A stretch of 5,832 nucleotides of DNA from Planctomycetales bacterium. Its GTDB lineage: Bacteria > Planctomycetota > Phycisphaerae > SM23-33. Of this stretch, positions 1-5,832 are shown piece by piece. Made by a program: the position numbers and the translations under genes. Each line of letters starts with the position of its first letter. Position 1 is the first letter of the stretch. The notes under the pieces are model-generated. The model was given only the letters and a program-made list of their open reading frames with translations, had not been told where the DNA came from and ran no database searches. The DNA is taken from the NCBI GenBank assembly GCA_030631085.1, contig DAOVLV010000141.1:1-5832 (forward strand). The letters are read 5' to 3'.

Positions 1-1290
1 CCGCATCACCATTGCCAGAATGGTTATAGGCCTGCGGAAGATGGTCTGGACGAACCCGTCGGTTCCTATGCGATAGACGGCGTTTCCCTTGCCCGACGAA
101 CTCGAAGGCGTCGGGCGACGCGGGGTCGAACTCCTCCTCGAACCCATCATGCGGCGAAGAATTTCCGGCGGAATCTGCCGGGGAGCCGGCGCTGGCTTCG
201 TCGGCATCGGCGGAACACTCATACCGACCATTCTGAATTTACCGCTCTTTCCTCTGATGAGTCTTATTGGTCCGGATTGTGCGTCGCCTTTATTCGTCGG
301 CCCTTCCAACTTGCCGCTATCGGGTTTGACCAGCGACTTTTTCAGCAACTCGATTTCTGAGGCTTTCTTATCCGCCCGTTTGGCCGGTGCGGTTGTAACG
401 GGCTTCTTTTTCGCCGGTCTTGTCGTTGGTCTTGTAGTGGTTTTACCTACCGGCTTTTTCGGCTTGGGTTTGGCGGGTTTTCCTTTGACGTCGTTGGACG
501 GCGCTTCGCCGTTGGCAGAGGCTTTGGACGAATCGGAAGTGGCTGCGTAGAGCGTACCGTCGGGGCCGACTATCAGGCAGGAGATTTCCGCTTCATCCGC
601 GTCATAGAGGATTCGCCCTTTCTTTTTCGCGGGCGTCAGTTCGATTATCAGTCCTTTTTCGCCGGTACCGGCATATAACAGGTCGCCCTTTTTCGAAGCA
701 GTCAGCGAGAGGATGTTCTTCTCGTCGCTGTCGTAGATAACCTCTGCCTTGCCGTCGGGCTTGACGTGATAGATTTTTCCTTCCGCGCCGGTGGCTGCGT
801 AGAACGACCCGCGAGGCCCCGGAAGGACAGACCAGACCGAAGCGACCTTCTTGTCGGTCCAGATTTTTTTCACCTTGCCTTTGCGGTCGATCTGATAGAT
901 TCCCGCCTCTTTTCCGCACGTCCCGGCTACGAGTTTATCGCCGACGAAGACCATGCTCCTTATGAGTACGCCGGGAAGTTCGGCGAATTTGACGAGTTTA
1001 TCGCCATCGACGCGATAGATCGTCGCCTTCGGCGCAGCGGCTACGTACACCTCGCCACGCCGGTCGATAACCATTGCCGAGATCATTCCGGTCTCTTTGG
1101 CCGGTTTGACTATCGTCTCAAGCGCACGTGAGAGTTTGACTTCGCCCAGAGGCGTAATGACTGTTTTGGACAACTTACCGGAGGCGAATTGCGCCTCGGT
1201 GGAATGGCTCCACGTTACCGGGCTGACCGCCCAGACAATCGAAACCACCGCCAGTACAGACGCCGCAGCAATAATACCTTTTTTCATCAT
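1..1290 (-). CDS. Secreted beta-propeller-like repeat protein with a long low-complexity insert (partial, C-terminus beyond window)
   Basis: The frame stays open from the start at 1290 to the window edge: 430 codons, no stop, C-terminus missing. Residues 1-21 look like a Sec signal peptide: KK, a hydrophobic stretch, and a plausible V-W-A cleavage site after A21. Residues 70-250 carry blade-like repeats about 42 residues apart. Their cores are near residues 79 (GEVYVAAA), 119 (KLVAGTCG), 161 (GSFYAATG), 202 (GDLLYAGTG) and 245 (GTLYAAT), mostly followed by an I-Y-x-[IV] strand and a D/G/K turn. This resembles NHL, SMP-30 or PQQ-type propellers, but I cannot choose a family. Residues about 251-402 are low complexity: Lys/Pro/Thr-rich (TTTRPTTRP-like), then Pro/Arg/Ser-rich. 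Blade sequence resumes at about 403 (NAVYRIGTDG). No catalytic motif is visible. A role as an extracytoplasmic binding or scaffold protein is inference. An AAGGA lies 4 nt before the first ATG and 7 nt before a second ATG at 1287, so either may be the true start. Confidence 0.85.
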   Translation of the reverse strand, partial: MMKKGIIAAASVLAVVSIVWAVSPVTWSHSTEAQFASGKLSKTVITPLGEVKLSRALETIVKPAKETGMISAMVIDRRGEVYVAAAPKATIYRVDGDKLVKFAELPGVLIRSMVFVGDKLVAGTCGKEAGIYQIDRKGKVKKIWTDKKVASVWSVLPGPRGSFYAATGAEGKIYHVKPDGKAEVIYDSDEKNILSLTASKKGDLLYAGTGEKGLIIELTPAKKKGRILYDADEAEISCLIVGPDGTLYAATSDSSKASANGEAPSNDVKGKPAKPKPKKPVGKTTTRPTTRPAKKKPVTTAPAKRADKKASEIELLKKSLVKPDSGKLEGPTNKGDAQSGPIRLIRGKSGKFRMVGMSVPPMPTKPAPAPRQIPPEILRRMMGSRRSSTPRRPTPSSSSGKGNAVYRIGTDGFVQTIFRRPITILAMVMR

Positions 1291-1294
1291 TCTG

Positions 1295-1299
1295 TCCTT
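1295..1299 (-). promoter_or_regulatory. Ribosome-binding site of the propeller gene
   Basis: AAGGA on the minus strand, 4 nt before ATG 1290 and 7 nt before ATG 1287. The more usual spacing favours the second ATG slightly. The site lies just outside the heptamer repeats, which begin upstream at 1308, so the propeller gene keeps its own initiation signal next to the repeat. Confidence 0.6.
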
Positions 1300-1307
1300 T
1301 TGTAAAA

Positions 1308-1440
1308 GATGGTAATTGGTAATTGGTCAAAAAAACATCAAAGATAGTAATTGGTAATTCGTAATTGGTAATTGGTCAAAAAATACCCGATGCCCAATTA
1401 CGATTTACTAATTACGATTTACCAATTACTAATTACTATC
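1308..1440. repeat. Heptanucleotide (GTAATTN) tandem repeat cluster: two direct blocks and one inverted block
   Basis: Seen directly. On the plus strand block A (1308-1335) reads GATG, two GTAATTG units, then GTC and an A run. Block B (1343-1383) reads GATA, four units (GTAATTG, GTAATTC, GTAATTG, GTAATTG), then GTC and an A run. Block C (1395-1440) is on the opposite strand. Read from 1440 downward it is GATA followed by six units: GTAATTA, GTAATTG, GTAAATC, GTAATTA, GTAAATC, GTAATTG. The 7-nt period shifts frame in every unit and the units contain TAA, so the array is non-coding. It fills nearly all of the 145-nt gap between two genes and is much richer in A+T than either. Block C contains the TAG stop of the GldG-like gene. 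It resembles short tandem repeats dispersed in intergenic regions of some bacteria, but I cannot name a family. Confidence 0.9.
1343..1440. repeat. Imperfect inverted repeat (blocks B and C of the heptamer cluster), possible hairpin
   Basis: Arm 1 is 1343-1376 and arm 2 is 1407-1440, with a 30-nt loop between. Compared without gaps, arm 1 and the reverse complement of arm 2 match at 29 of 34 positions, starting with a perfect GATAGTAATT. Some mismatches would be G-U wobbles in RNA. In the direction of transcription the stem is followed by a run of seven T (complement of 1329-1335), so it could pause or terminate transcription after the GldG-like gene. The stem is A/T-rich, and 7 nt (CATCAAA, 1336-1342) separate it from the T run, so it is not a classic intrinsic terminator. 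Confidence 0.6.
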
Positions 1441-4084
1441 TTTTCCTCACTATCATAACAACGATTCCGACGGCGAACATTAATGCCGGCCAGGCGAGTC
1501 CGAAGATTATTTTCACGCCGAGCATCGTTCCCGATGCAATCTGTCCTATGGGTTCAATAATTGACGGGCCTGCTCCGATGTATTCGTCTTTGCCGGACAG
1601 GTGATAGACGCTGTTAATCAGCAGGTCCACGTCGGCGGCCGGTGGTGGTTCGCGTACTGGTGTTCCGTCTGCGCCGATATTGTATATTGGGTTCTGCAAG
1701 TAGTGGTCGGTGAAGCTTTCGCCCACAGCCAGGACGACAATCCGCGCCTGTTCGCTTCCGACTTGTTTATTCGCTTCGACCGCAACGGCAAACGGTGGGA
1801 TAAGGTCGCCGCTATCAGTGTCGGCTTCGAGAGGTTCTTCCCGCTCTAATTTCTCAAAGAACGCTCTTATATCCGAGATGCCCCACATTTCATTTCGGCC
1901 TTTGTGGACCGCCAGGATGTCTTTGATAATCGCACCGGTCTTGCTGTCGGAAACAGCGGTTATCGGGCAGACGTTGTACCAGTACATCCGTCGCGCCTGG
2001 AGGGGCTTTCCGATTACATGGTCGGTGAAAGTGGACAGGGACATGTATTGCCATTGCGACACTTTCAGTTTGAACTTGCCCGAGTCGTCAGGTTTGGCCC
2101 GGATAACACGAAGGTCGGTTCTGACGTCTATACCCCAGTCATTCCGCAGATAATCGCCGAAACCATAATGCGCAGGCATGATCCTTCCGCGTATGGGCCT
2201 TGGCCAGAGGTAACCGGTCAGGAATATCGCAGGCGTCCCGCCGGAAATGATTTTGCGGACCTTTTCGACCTCTGCGCCGCTCCATTGAGGTCTCCGCCGG
2301 GGCATCCTCGGCGGCATCGGCGTCGGTTCCGGTGGAGGAAGAATCAGCAGAACCTGCGGGCAACCCTCGCTCGCTTTCGCCGGATTGGGTTGCTTGGCGA
2401 TGTTCCATTCCGTTACTTCCAGGTTGGCCTTCTCGAGCCGGTCCCTGACCGTCTGTAGAAACGGAGAAGGGATCGGACCAACCATAGGCTGCTGCTGTTG
2501 GTGCGGGGAATATCTTTCCGGGATATCCTCAAAAAATGTCAGCACGACCTCGGCGAACGGTTCGGACGTCATGTTCAACATCTTGGCGCAAAGAGCAGAA
2601 TCTCCATGAAAGGCTCGCTTGCCCTGACCGTCCTTATCACCGGGACTCGCCTGCTGCCCCGCTTTCAGAGGCCAGACCTCGTCAAAACCGACAACGCCGG
2701 TCTTGTCGCCTATCTCAATCAGTACGATATTGTCCTGGTTGATCTTTTTGATCAGTTCGTTCAGGTGTTCGGGCAGCGGTTTGACCCCGGCGGCCTGTTC
2801 GAGCAATTGGGCAAGCGGTTTAATCTGGGCCTGGAGATAATTGTCCTGTTTGGCGCGGGCGAATATCTTTTGGGTGTGCTTATCGAGTTTGGTCAGTTCG
2901 TCCAACAGAGCATTGACGGCAATTTGGATTTTTTCCACCCCAGCCAGGTACTGGGGTATCACCCGCCTGGCATCGGTAACGAACCGCTGCCGATCGGCAA
3001 CCTTGACCGTCGGACGAACAAGCCCTTCAGCCTGGTCGGCAATGTTGTTAATGCTGCGGGAAATACCACGGTACAACCACGGAAGGGAAATTCTTTCAAG
3101 TCGCCAGGAACGGGCGCTGCGAACGGGGCTTTTTCCGGCGAACTGTTCCAGTTTCGTAGCCGCCAACTGCGCGGAATCGGCGGCAGCGCGAATATCGACG
3201 GCGAAAGACTTCAGGACTTTCAGCGAATCCTGCGGTAACGGCGAATTTGCGCGTCCGATACAGACTGACGCCTTGGCAAGAGCGGATTTGACCGTAGCGG
3301 CGGCGGAGAGCAATTCCTGGCGATGTTTTTTCGCTCTTTCCGGAACGGCCGACAGATTGCGAAGCCGGCTGCTTACCCGCGTCAGTCTTGCCTGAATTTC
3401 GGCAAGTGTAATTTCGACCCGTCGGACCATATCGGGGTAATCCGGGAGCGAGGCGGAAAGGTCCTGACGAAGTTTCGTCGTCGTTTCGCGCAACTGTTTC
3501 TTATTGGCGCGCATAACAGACTCAGTATCCTTCGGCAGCCCGAACTGCTCAAGCCACCCGCCTGAAGGATACTCCGACCACTGACGCACCAGGCTGTCAT
3601 ATTGCGAACCCTGCTCGCCGTCGAGCACCTGGATACCCTTTATAATTGCCCGCTGGTCCGAAGCCGCTTCGTCAAGCACCCGTCGCAGTCGCCCCAGAAC
3701 CTCGGCCTTGGCGCGATCGGAAGTTACATTGACGAGAGTTACATTGTCTTTCTGACGGGCAATCTCGTCCATCATGTCTCGAAGGCGGGGAAGATACTCC
3801 TGCGGCTTCCTGTCGGGCTTGGTGGAGGTATAGATACTGGTCAGGCGGACCGGCTGGTTTATCTGTTCGAGAATCTTCTCGGACGAATCGCTCAGCCCGT
3901 AACGTCCGAGCGTCTCCATGTCGCAACGATAGTTTTTCTCGTCGCTGATGACGTTGACGATAATCAGCAGCGCCGTCGCTACGGCAATGGATATTACCAC
4001 GTTGAGACCGGCTGTGCGTCGTAAAACCTTCTGGTCACGATTTTTTGGCTTATCGGAAACCGATTTTTTTTGCTTTACCGCCAT
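1436..4084 (-). CDS. GldG-family ABC transporter auxiliary protein with a large helical insert
   Basis: 882 residues. One membrane helix lies near the N-terminus (about 27-46) after a basic cytoplasmic tail, and a second at the C-terminus (about 854-878) ends in RKR. Most of the protein should therefore be extracytoplasmic. Residues 56-125 fit the GldG N-terminal pattern (YGLSDSSEKILEQI, then PVRLTSIYTS, then a helix and VTLVNVTSD). Residues about 500-665 fit the ABC_transp_aux core (ending with a strand-helix VRKIISGGTPAIFLTG and a G-DYLRNDWGI segment). Residues 782-830 fit the C-terminal GldG motif (VVLAVGES, then DVDLLINSVYHLSG). Residues about 130-450 are a Lys/Arg/Gln/Ala-rich helical, probably coiled-coil region that the usual 450-600-residue proteins lack. 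A proline-rich loop (583-599) and a run of four Gln (529-532) also stand out. The start overlaps the permease end by 10 nt and has GGAG 8 nt upstream. The stop lies in the heptamer repeat. Family assignment is good; substrate and mechanism are unknown. Confidence 0.9.
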   Translation of the reverse strand: MAVKQKKSVSDKPKNRDQKVLRRTAGLNVVISIAVATALLIIVNVISDEKNYRCDMETLGRYGLSDSSEKILEQINQPVRLTSIYTSTKPDRKPQEYLPRLRDMMDEIARQKDNVTLVNVTSDRAKAEVLGRLRRVLDEAASDQRAIIKGIQVLDGEQGSQYDSLVRQWSEYPSGGWLEQFGLPKDTESVMRANKKQLRETTTKLRQDLSASLPDYPDMVRRVEITLAEIQARLTRVSSRLRNLSAVPERAKKHRQELLSAAATVKSALAKASVCIGRANSPLPQDSLKVLKSFAVDIRAAADSAQLAATKLEQFAGKSPVRSARSWRLERISLPWLYRGISRSINNIADQAEGLVRPTVKVADRQRFVTDARRVIPQYLAGVEKIQIAVNALLDELTKLDKHTQKIFARAKQDNYLQAQIKPLAQLLEQAAGVKPLPEHLNELIKKINQDNIVLIEIGDKTGVVGFDEVWPLKAGQQASPGDKDGQGKRAFHGDSALCAKMLNMTSEPFAEVVLTFFEDIPERYSPHQQQQPMVGPIPSPFLQTVRDRLEKANLEVTEWNIAKQPNPAKASEGCPQVLLILPPPEPTPMPPRMPRRRPQWSGAEVEKVRKIISGGTPAIFLTGYLWPRPIRGRIMPAHYGFGDYLRNDWGIDVRTDLRVIRAKPDDSGKFKLKVSQWQYMSLSTFTDHVIGKPLQARRMYWYNVCPITAVSDSKTGAIIKDILAVHKGRNEMWGISDIRAFFEKLEREEPLEADTDSGDLIPPFAVAVEANKQVGSEQARIVVLAVGESFTDHYLQNPIYNIGADGTPVREPPPAADVDLLINSVYHLSGKDEYIGAGPSIIEPIGQIASGTMLGVKIIFGLAWPALMFAVGIVVMIVRKR

Positions 4085-4827
4085 CGCCTGGACTCCAGGA
4101 CTTTCACGCTGATAAACAGGAAGAACGCCGTTACCGTCAGGAAGAACACCAGGGCGCGAGTATCGAAAACGCCCCTGGAAAAATCAGCAAAGTATGTAAT
4201 CATGTTCAGTTTGGCGACGGTTTGGGCGTATTCTGCCGGAACGGCCAGTACTACCAGATAAAGCCCGCCCGTAAAGAACGCCAGTATGGCAATTCCAATC
4301 AGGCCTGCTACCAACTGGTGCCGCGTCAGTGTCGAGGCGAACAACCCAACCGAAATATACGCCCCCCCCAGCAGTACCATCCCCAGATAGCCCATTCCCG
4401 CTACGCCCCAGTCCGGCTTTCCGAAAACCACCACCAGGACGAAAAAGATCCCCGTCGCCACAAGCAGCAGCAGGTACATAACGAACGCCCCGACGAACTT
4501 GCCCAGGATCACGGCTGCATCTGTAACCGGCGCTGTCATAAGAGTCTCGATCGTACCGGAGCGGAACTCTTCAGCCACAAGTCTCATCGTCAGCAGCGGC
4601 ACGACCACCGCAAGACCGTAGGCAAGCACGTCAAACAGCGGGCGGAGAGTGGATTCTGCCCCGCTTCGAAAGACCGGCTCCAGTTCTATCTTCAGGAACG
4701 GAACTCGCACGCCCCACAGGAATATCACTCCCACCATCAGCAGGAACAGCGCAGCAATGACGTAGGCCATCGGACTGTAAAAATAGGCCGACAACTCCCG
4801 CTTCGCCAATATCAACACCTTGCGCAT
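4075..4827 (-). CDS. ABC-2 type transporter permease (GldF-like)
   Basis: 250 residues, the usual size for this family, with about six hydrophobic segments: roughly 19-40, 66-83, 112-135, 143-165, 172-196 and 226-244. The N-terminus (LILAKRELSAYFYSPMAYV) is typical of ABC-2 permeases: an amphipathic segment with R-E-L, then S-P at the first helix. The cytoplasmic motif MRLVAEEFRSGTIETLMTAP (81-100), followed by a V and ILGKF, is the family hallmark thought to contact the ATPase. I chose ATG 4827 because AAGGAGA lies 8 nt before it and the protein then begins with the normal family N-terminus. The longer reading from 4893 would add 22 polar residues encoded by a tandem repeat and would overlap the ATPase gene. 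The gene follows the ATPase by 49 nt and overlaps the GldG-like gene by 10 nt. The substrate cannot be read from the sequence. Confidence 0.93.
   Translation of the reverse strand: MRKVLILAKRELSAYFYSPMAYVIAALFLLMVGVIFLWGVRVPFLKIELEPVFRSGAESTLRPLFDVLAYGLAVVVPLLTMRLVAEEFRSGTIETLMTAPVTDAAVILGKFVGAFVMYLLLLVATGIFFVLVVVFGKPDWGVAGMGYLGMVLLGGAYISVGLFASTLTRHQLVAGLIGIAILAFFTGGLYLVVLAVPAEYAQTVAKLNMITYFADFSRGVFDTRALVFFLTVTAFFLFISVKVLESRRWR
4087..4099 (-). promoter_or_regulatory. Ribosome-binding site of the GldG-like gene inside a 13-nt palindrome
   Basis: The minus strand reads CCTGGAGTCCAGG, a perfect 6+1+6 inverted repeat, within the last codons of the permease (encoding L-E-S-R). Its GGAG (4093-4096) is the only Shine-Dalgarno-like sequence near ATG 4084, at 8 nt spacing. 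A small stem here could mask the site until the permease is translated, which would couple the two genes. That coupling is inference; the palindrome and its codon context are seen. Confidence 0.5.
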
Positions 4828-4835
4828 CGCTGCGC

Positions 4836-4842
4836 TCTCCTT
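4836..4842 (-). promoter_or_regulatory. Ribosome-binding site deciding the permease start
   Basis: AAGGAGA on the minus strand, 8 nt upstream of ATG 4827. It is a near-ideal Shine-Dalgarno sequence and argues against the in-frame upstream ATG at 4893, which lies inside the ATPase coding region. Confidence 0.75.
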
Positions 4843-4847
4843 CTTCT

Positions 4848-4887
4848 TCGGTAATCCGGTATTCCGGTATCCCGGCCTACCGGTTAC
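4848..4887. repeat. Octanucleotide tandem repeat (five units, consensus NNTACCGG) at the ATPase/permease junction
   Basis: Read on the minus strand from 4887 down, five consecutive 8-nt units are GTAACCGG, TAGGCCGG, GATACCGG, AATACCGG and ATTACCGA. The second unit supplies the TAG stop of the ATPase (4877-4879), and the first encodes its final N-R. The middle units also give a short hairpin, CCGGTA and TACCGG around an 8-nt loop (4865-4884 region). The array ends 5 nt before the permease ribosome-binding site. The outer units have diverged, so this may be an old array or partly chance. It is unrelated in sequence to the heptamer cluster at 1308-1440. Confidence 0.65.
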
Positions 4888-5824
4888 TCTCATACGTCAT
4901 CTGCACGAAGAAATCTTCCAGTGAACCGACTTCCCGTCGCAGTTCCCGCAGGTGATAGCCCTTGGCGGCTACGAGATCGGCTACGTCCTGCCTCAGGTCG
5001 GCGTCTTCTGCGCCCTGGACGGTCAGTCGCGTCCAGTTACCCGCCCTGCTGTGCTGAACGTCGAGAACGCCGTCAACATCCGCCACTGCCTTTGCCATTT
5101 GCTCCGCCTGACCGCCCTTCAGTTCGACAATCACACGCGACGGACCCGATACCTGCCGGCGTAGTTCGTCCGGCGTACCCTGGGCGACTATCTTCCCGCC
5201 GGAGATAATAATCAATTTCCTGCAAAGTTGTTCGACTTCGGCGAGAATGTGGCTGGAGAGTATGACGGTGTGCTCTTCGCCGAGTGAGCGGATGAGGTTT
5301 CTCATCTCGCGGACCTGGGCGGGGTCCAGGCCGATAGTCGGTTCGTCAAGGACCAGCACCTTCGGATCGTGCAGCAGGCAGTCAGCCAGACCTACTCGCT
5401 GACGGTATCCGCGGGATAACTGGTCTATCCGTCGGCGCATCATGTCTTCGGGCTTGACCAGCCAGCATCTTTCAGCCGCCCTATCGACCGCCAATGACCT
5501 CTGCCTTGGCTTCATACCGCGCAAGGCTGCACGGAACATCAGGTATTCGCGGACACGCATCTCCGGATAGAGCGGGACGTTTTCCGGCATGTATCCCACC
5601 ATGCTGCGAATCTGGAGCGATTGTTTGAACACGTCGTAACCGGCGATAGTGGCCGAACCGCTCGTCGCGGGCATAAAGCAGGTCAGTATCCGCAGCGTCG
5701 TGGACTTGCCCGCCCCGTTGGGCCCGAGGAAACCGACAACGCTACCGGCGTCGATGTGAAAGGAAATATCATCCACCGCCAGCGTCCTGCCGTAATACTT
5801 CGTCAGGTGTTTTACGTCTATCAT
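4877..5824 (-). CDS. ABC transporter ATP-binding protein (GldA-like, ABC-2 exporter type)
   Basis: 315 residues. All nucleotide-binding motifs are present in order: Walker A GPNGAGKST (34-42); Q-loop region VGYMPE (76-81), with Glu where many ABC proteins have Gln, as is common in this GldA-like group; signature LSRGYRQRVG (136-145); Walker B VLVLDEP (156-162); D-loop GLDP (165-168); and switch His192 in LSSHIL. A C-terminal extension of about 100 residues (about 215-315) after the ATPase core matches the small C-terminal domain of exporter-type ATPases of this family. It should hydrolyse ATP on the cytoplasmic face to power the permease encoded next. The start at 5824 gives the family N-terminus (MIDVKHLTKYYG). 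Only 8 nt of upstream sequence is in the window, so neither the promoter nor a convincing ribosome-binding site can be judged. The substrate is unknown. Confidence 0.95.
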   Translation of the reverse strand: MIDVKHLTKYYGRTLAVDDISFHIDAGSVVGFLGPNGAGKSTTLRILTCFMPATSGSATIAGYDVFKQSLQIRSMVGYMPENVPLYPEMRVREYLMFRAALRGMKPRQRSLAVDRAAERCWLVKPEDMMRRRIDQLSRGYRQRVGLADCLLHDPKVLVLDEPTIGLDPAQVREMRNLIRSLGEEHTVILSSHILAEVEQLCRKLIIISGGKIVAQGTPDELRRQVSGPSRVIVELKGGQAEQMAKAVADVDGVLDVQHSRAGNWTRLTVQGAEDADLRQDVADLVAAKGYHLRELRREVGSLEDFFVQMTYESNR

Positions 5825-5832
5825 CGCGTCTC

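Noticed and set aside
89..550. 153-residue hydrophobic plus-strand reading frame that could pass for a small membrane protein
   Set aside because: It is the reverse of the Lys/Pro/Thr-rich insert of the propeller gene; AAA/AAG and CCC/CCG codons read backwards give Phe, Leu and Gly. The minus frame continues blade repeats on both sides.
602..919. 105-residue minus-strand frame within the propeller gene
   Set aside because: It is a different frame over the blade repeats, Arg-rich and without structure. The 430-codon frame has a signal peptide and regular repeats.
1308..1440. CRISPR array
   Set aside because: The units are 7 nt and contiguous with no spacers, and no cas genes are present.
2498..3238. 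246-residue plus-strand reading frame opposite the GldG-like gene
   Set aside because: It lies wholly inside the 882-codon gene. That gene has GldG-family motifs on both sides of the region and one uninterrupted frame, and no separate start signal or family motif is seen for the antisense frame.
4045..4854. 269-residue plus-strand reading frame opposite the permease
   Set aside because: Its Gln/His/Arg-rich composition is the antisense image of a hydrophobic membrane protein. The minus strand encodes a clear ABC-2 permease with family motifs over the same bases.
4877..5824. Degenerate ATPase because of LSRGY instead of LSGGQ and Glu in the Q-loop position
   Set aside because: Both variants are common in GldA-like exporter ATPases. 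Walker A, Walker B with its catalytic Glu, the D-loop and the switch His are all intact.
1..5832. Defence, toxin-antitoxin or mobile-element system
   Set aside because: No nuclease, transposase, recombinase, reverse transcriptase or toxin motif is seen. All four genes read as envelope or transport functions.

Overview
The window looks like bacterial chromosome, moderately GC-rich by eye and gene-dense, with every supported gene on the minus strand. Read in that direction (from high to low coordinates) it holds an ABC-2 type exporter cassette: an ATP-binding protein (5824-4877), a six-helix membrane permease (4827-4075) and a large auxiliary protein of the GldG family (4084-1436). These are followed by a secreted beta-propeller-like protein (from 1290) that runs off the left edge. 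The lineage cannot be fixed from this piece alone. The Thr/Arg/Pro and Lys/Pro-rich low-complexity insert of the propeller protein, together with an oversized GldG-like protein, suggests a planctomycete, perhaps Phycisphaerae-like. That is an impression, not a demonstrated assignment.

The ATPase, permease and GldG-like genes form a compact operon. ATPase to permease is a 49-nt gap with a strong ribosome-binding site. Permease to GldG-like is a 10-nt overlap, which suggests translational coupling. By analogy with GldA/GldF/GldG, the ATPase would drive the permease, and the GldG-like protein would sit on the outer face of the membrane, anchored by one helix at each end. The substrate is unknown. 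The GldG-like protein is 882 residues, far longer than the roughly 450-600 residues usual for the family, because of a predicted helical insert of about 320 residues after the N-terminal GldG segment.

The 145-nt gap between the GldG-like gene and the propeller gene is almost completely filled by heptanucleotide tandem repeats (GTAATTN). They form two direct blocks of 2 and 4 units and one inverted block of 6 units. The inverted block contains the GldG-like stop codon, and blocks two and three can fold into a long imperfect hairpin. A second, unrelated short-period repeat (five 8-nt units, consensus NNTACCGG) lies at the ATPase/permease junction and contains the ATPase stop codon.

The propeller protein has an N-terminal export signal and at least five repeats of about 42 residues (blade-like, with a G-x-L-Y-A-A-T-G core). 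An insert of about 150 disordered residues splits one blade. Whether it works with the transporter is open: they share direction and order, but the repeat-filled gap separates them. I see no RNA genes, CRISPR array, transposase, integrase or defence genes. No gene-free stretch exceeds 300 bases.
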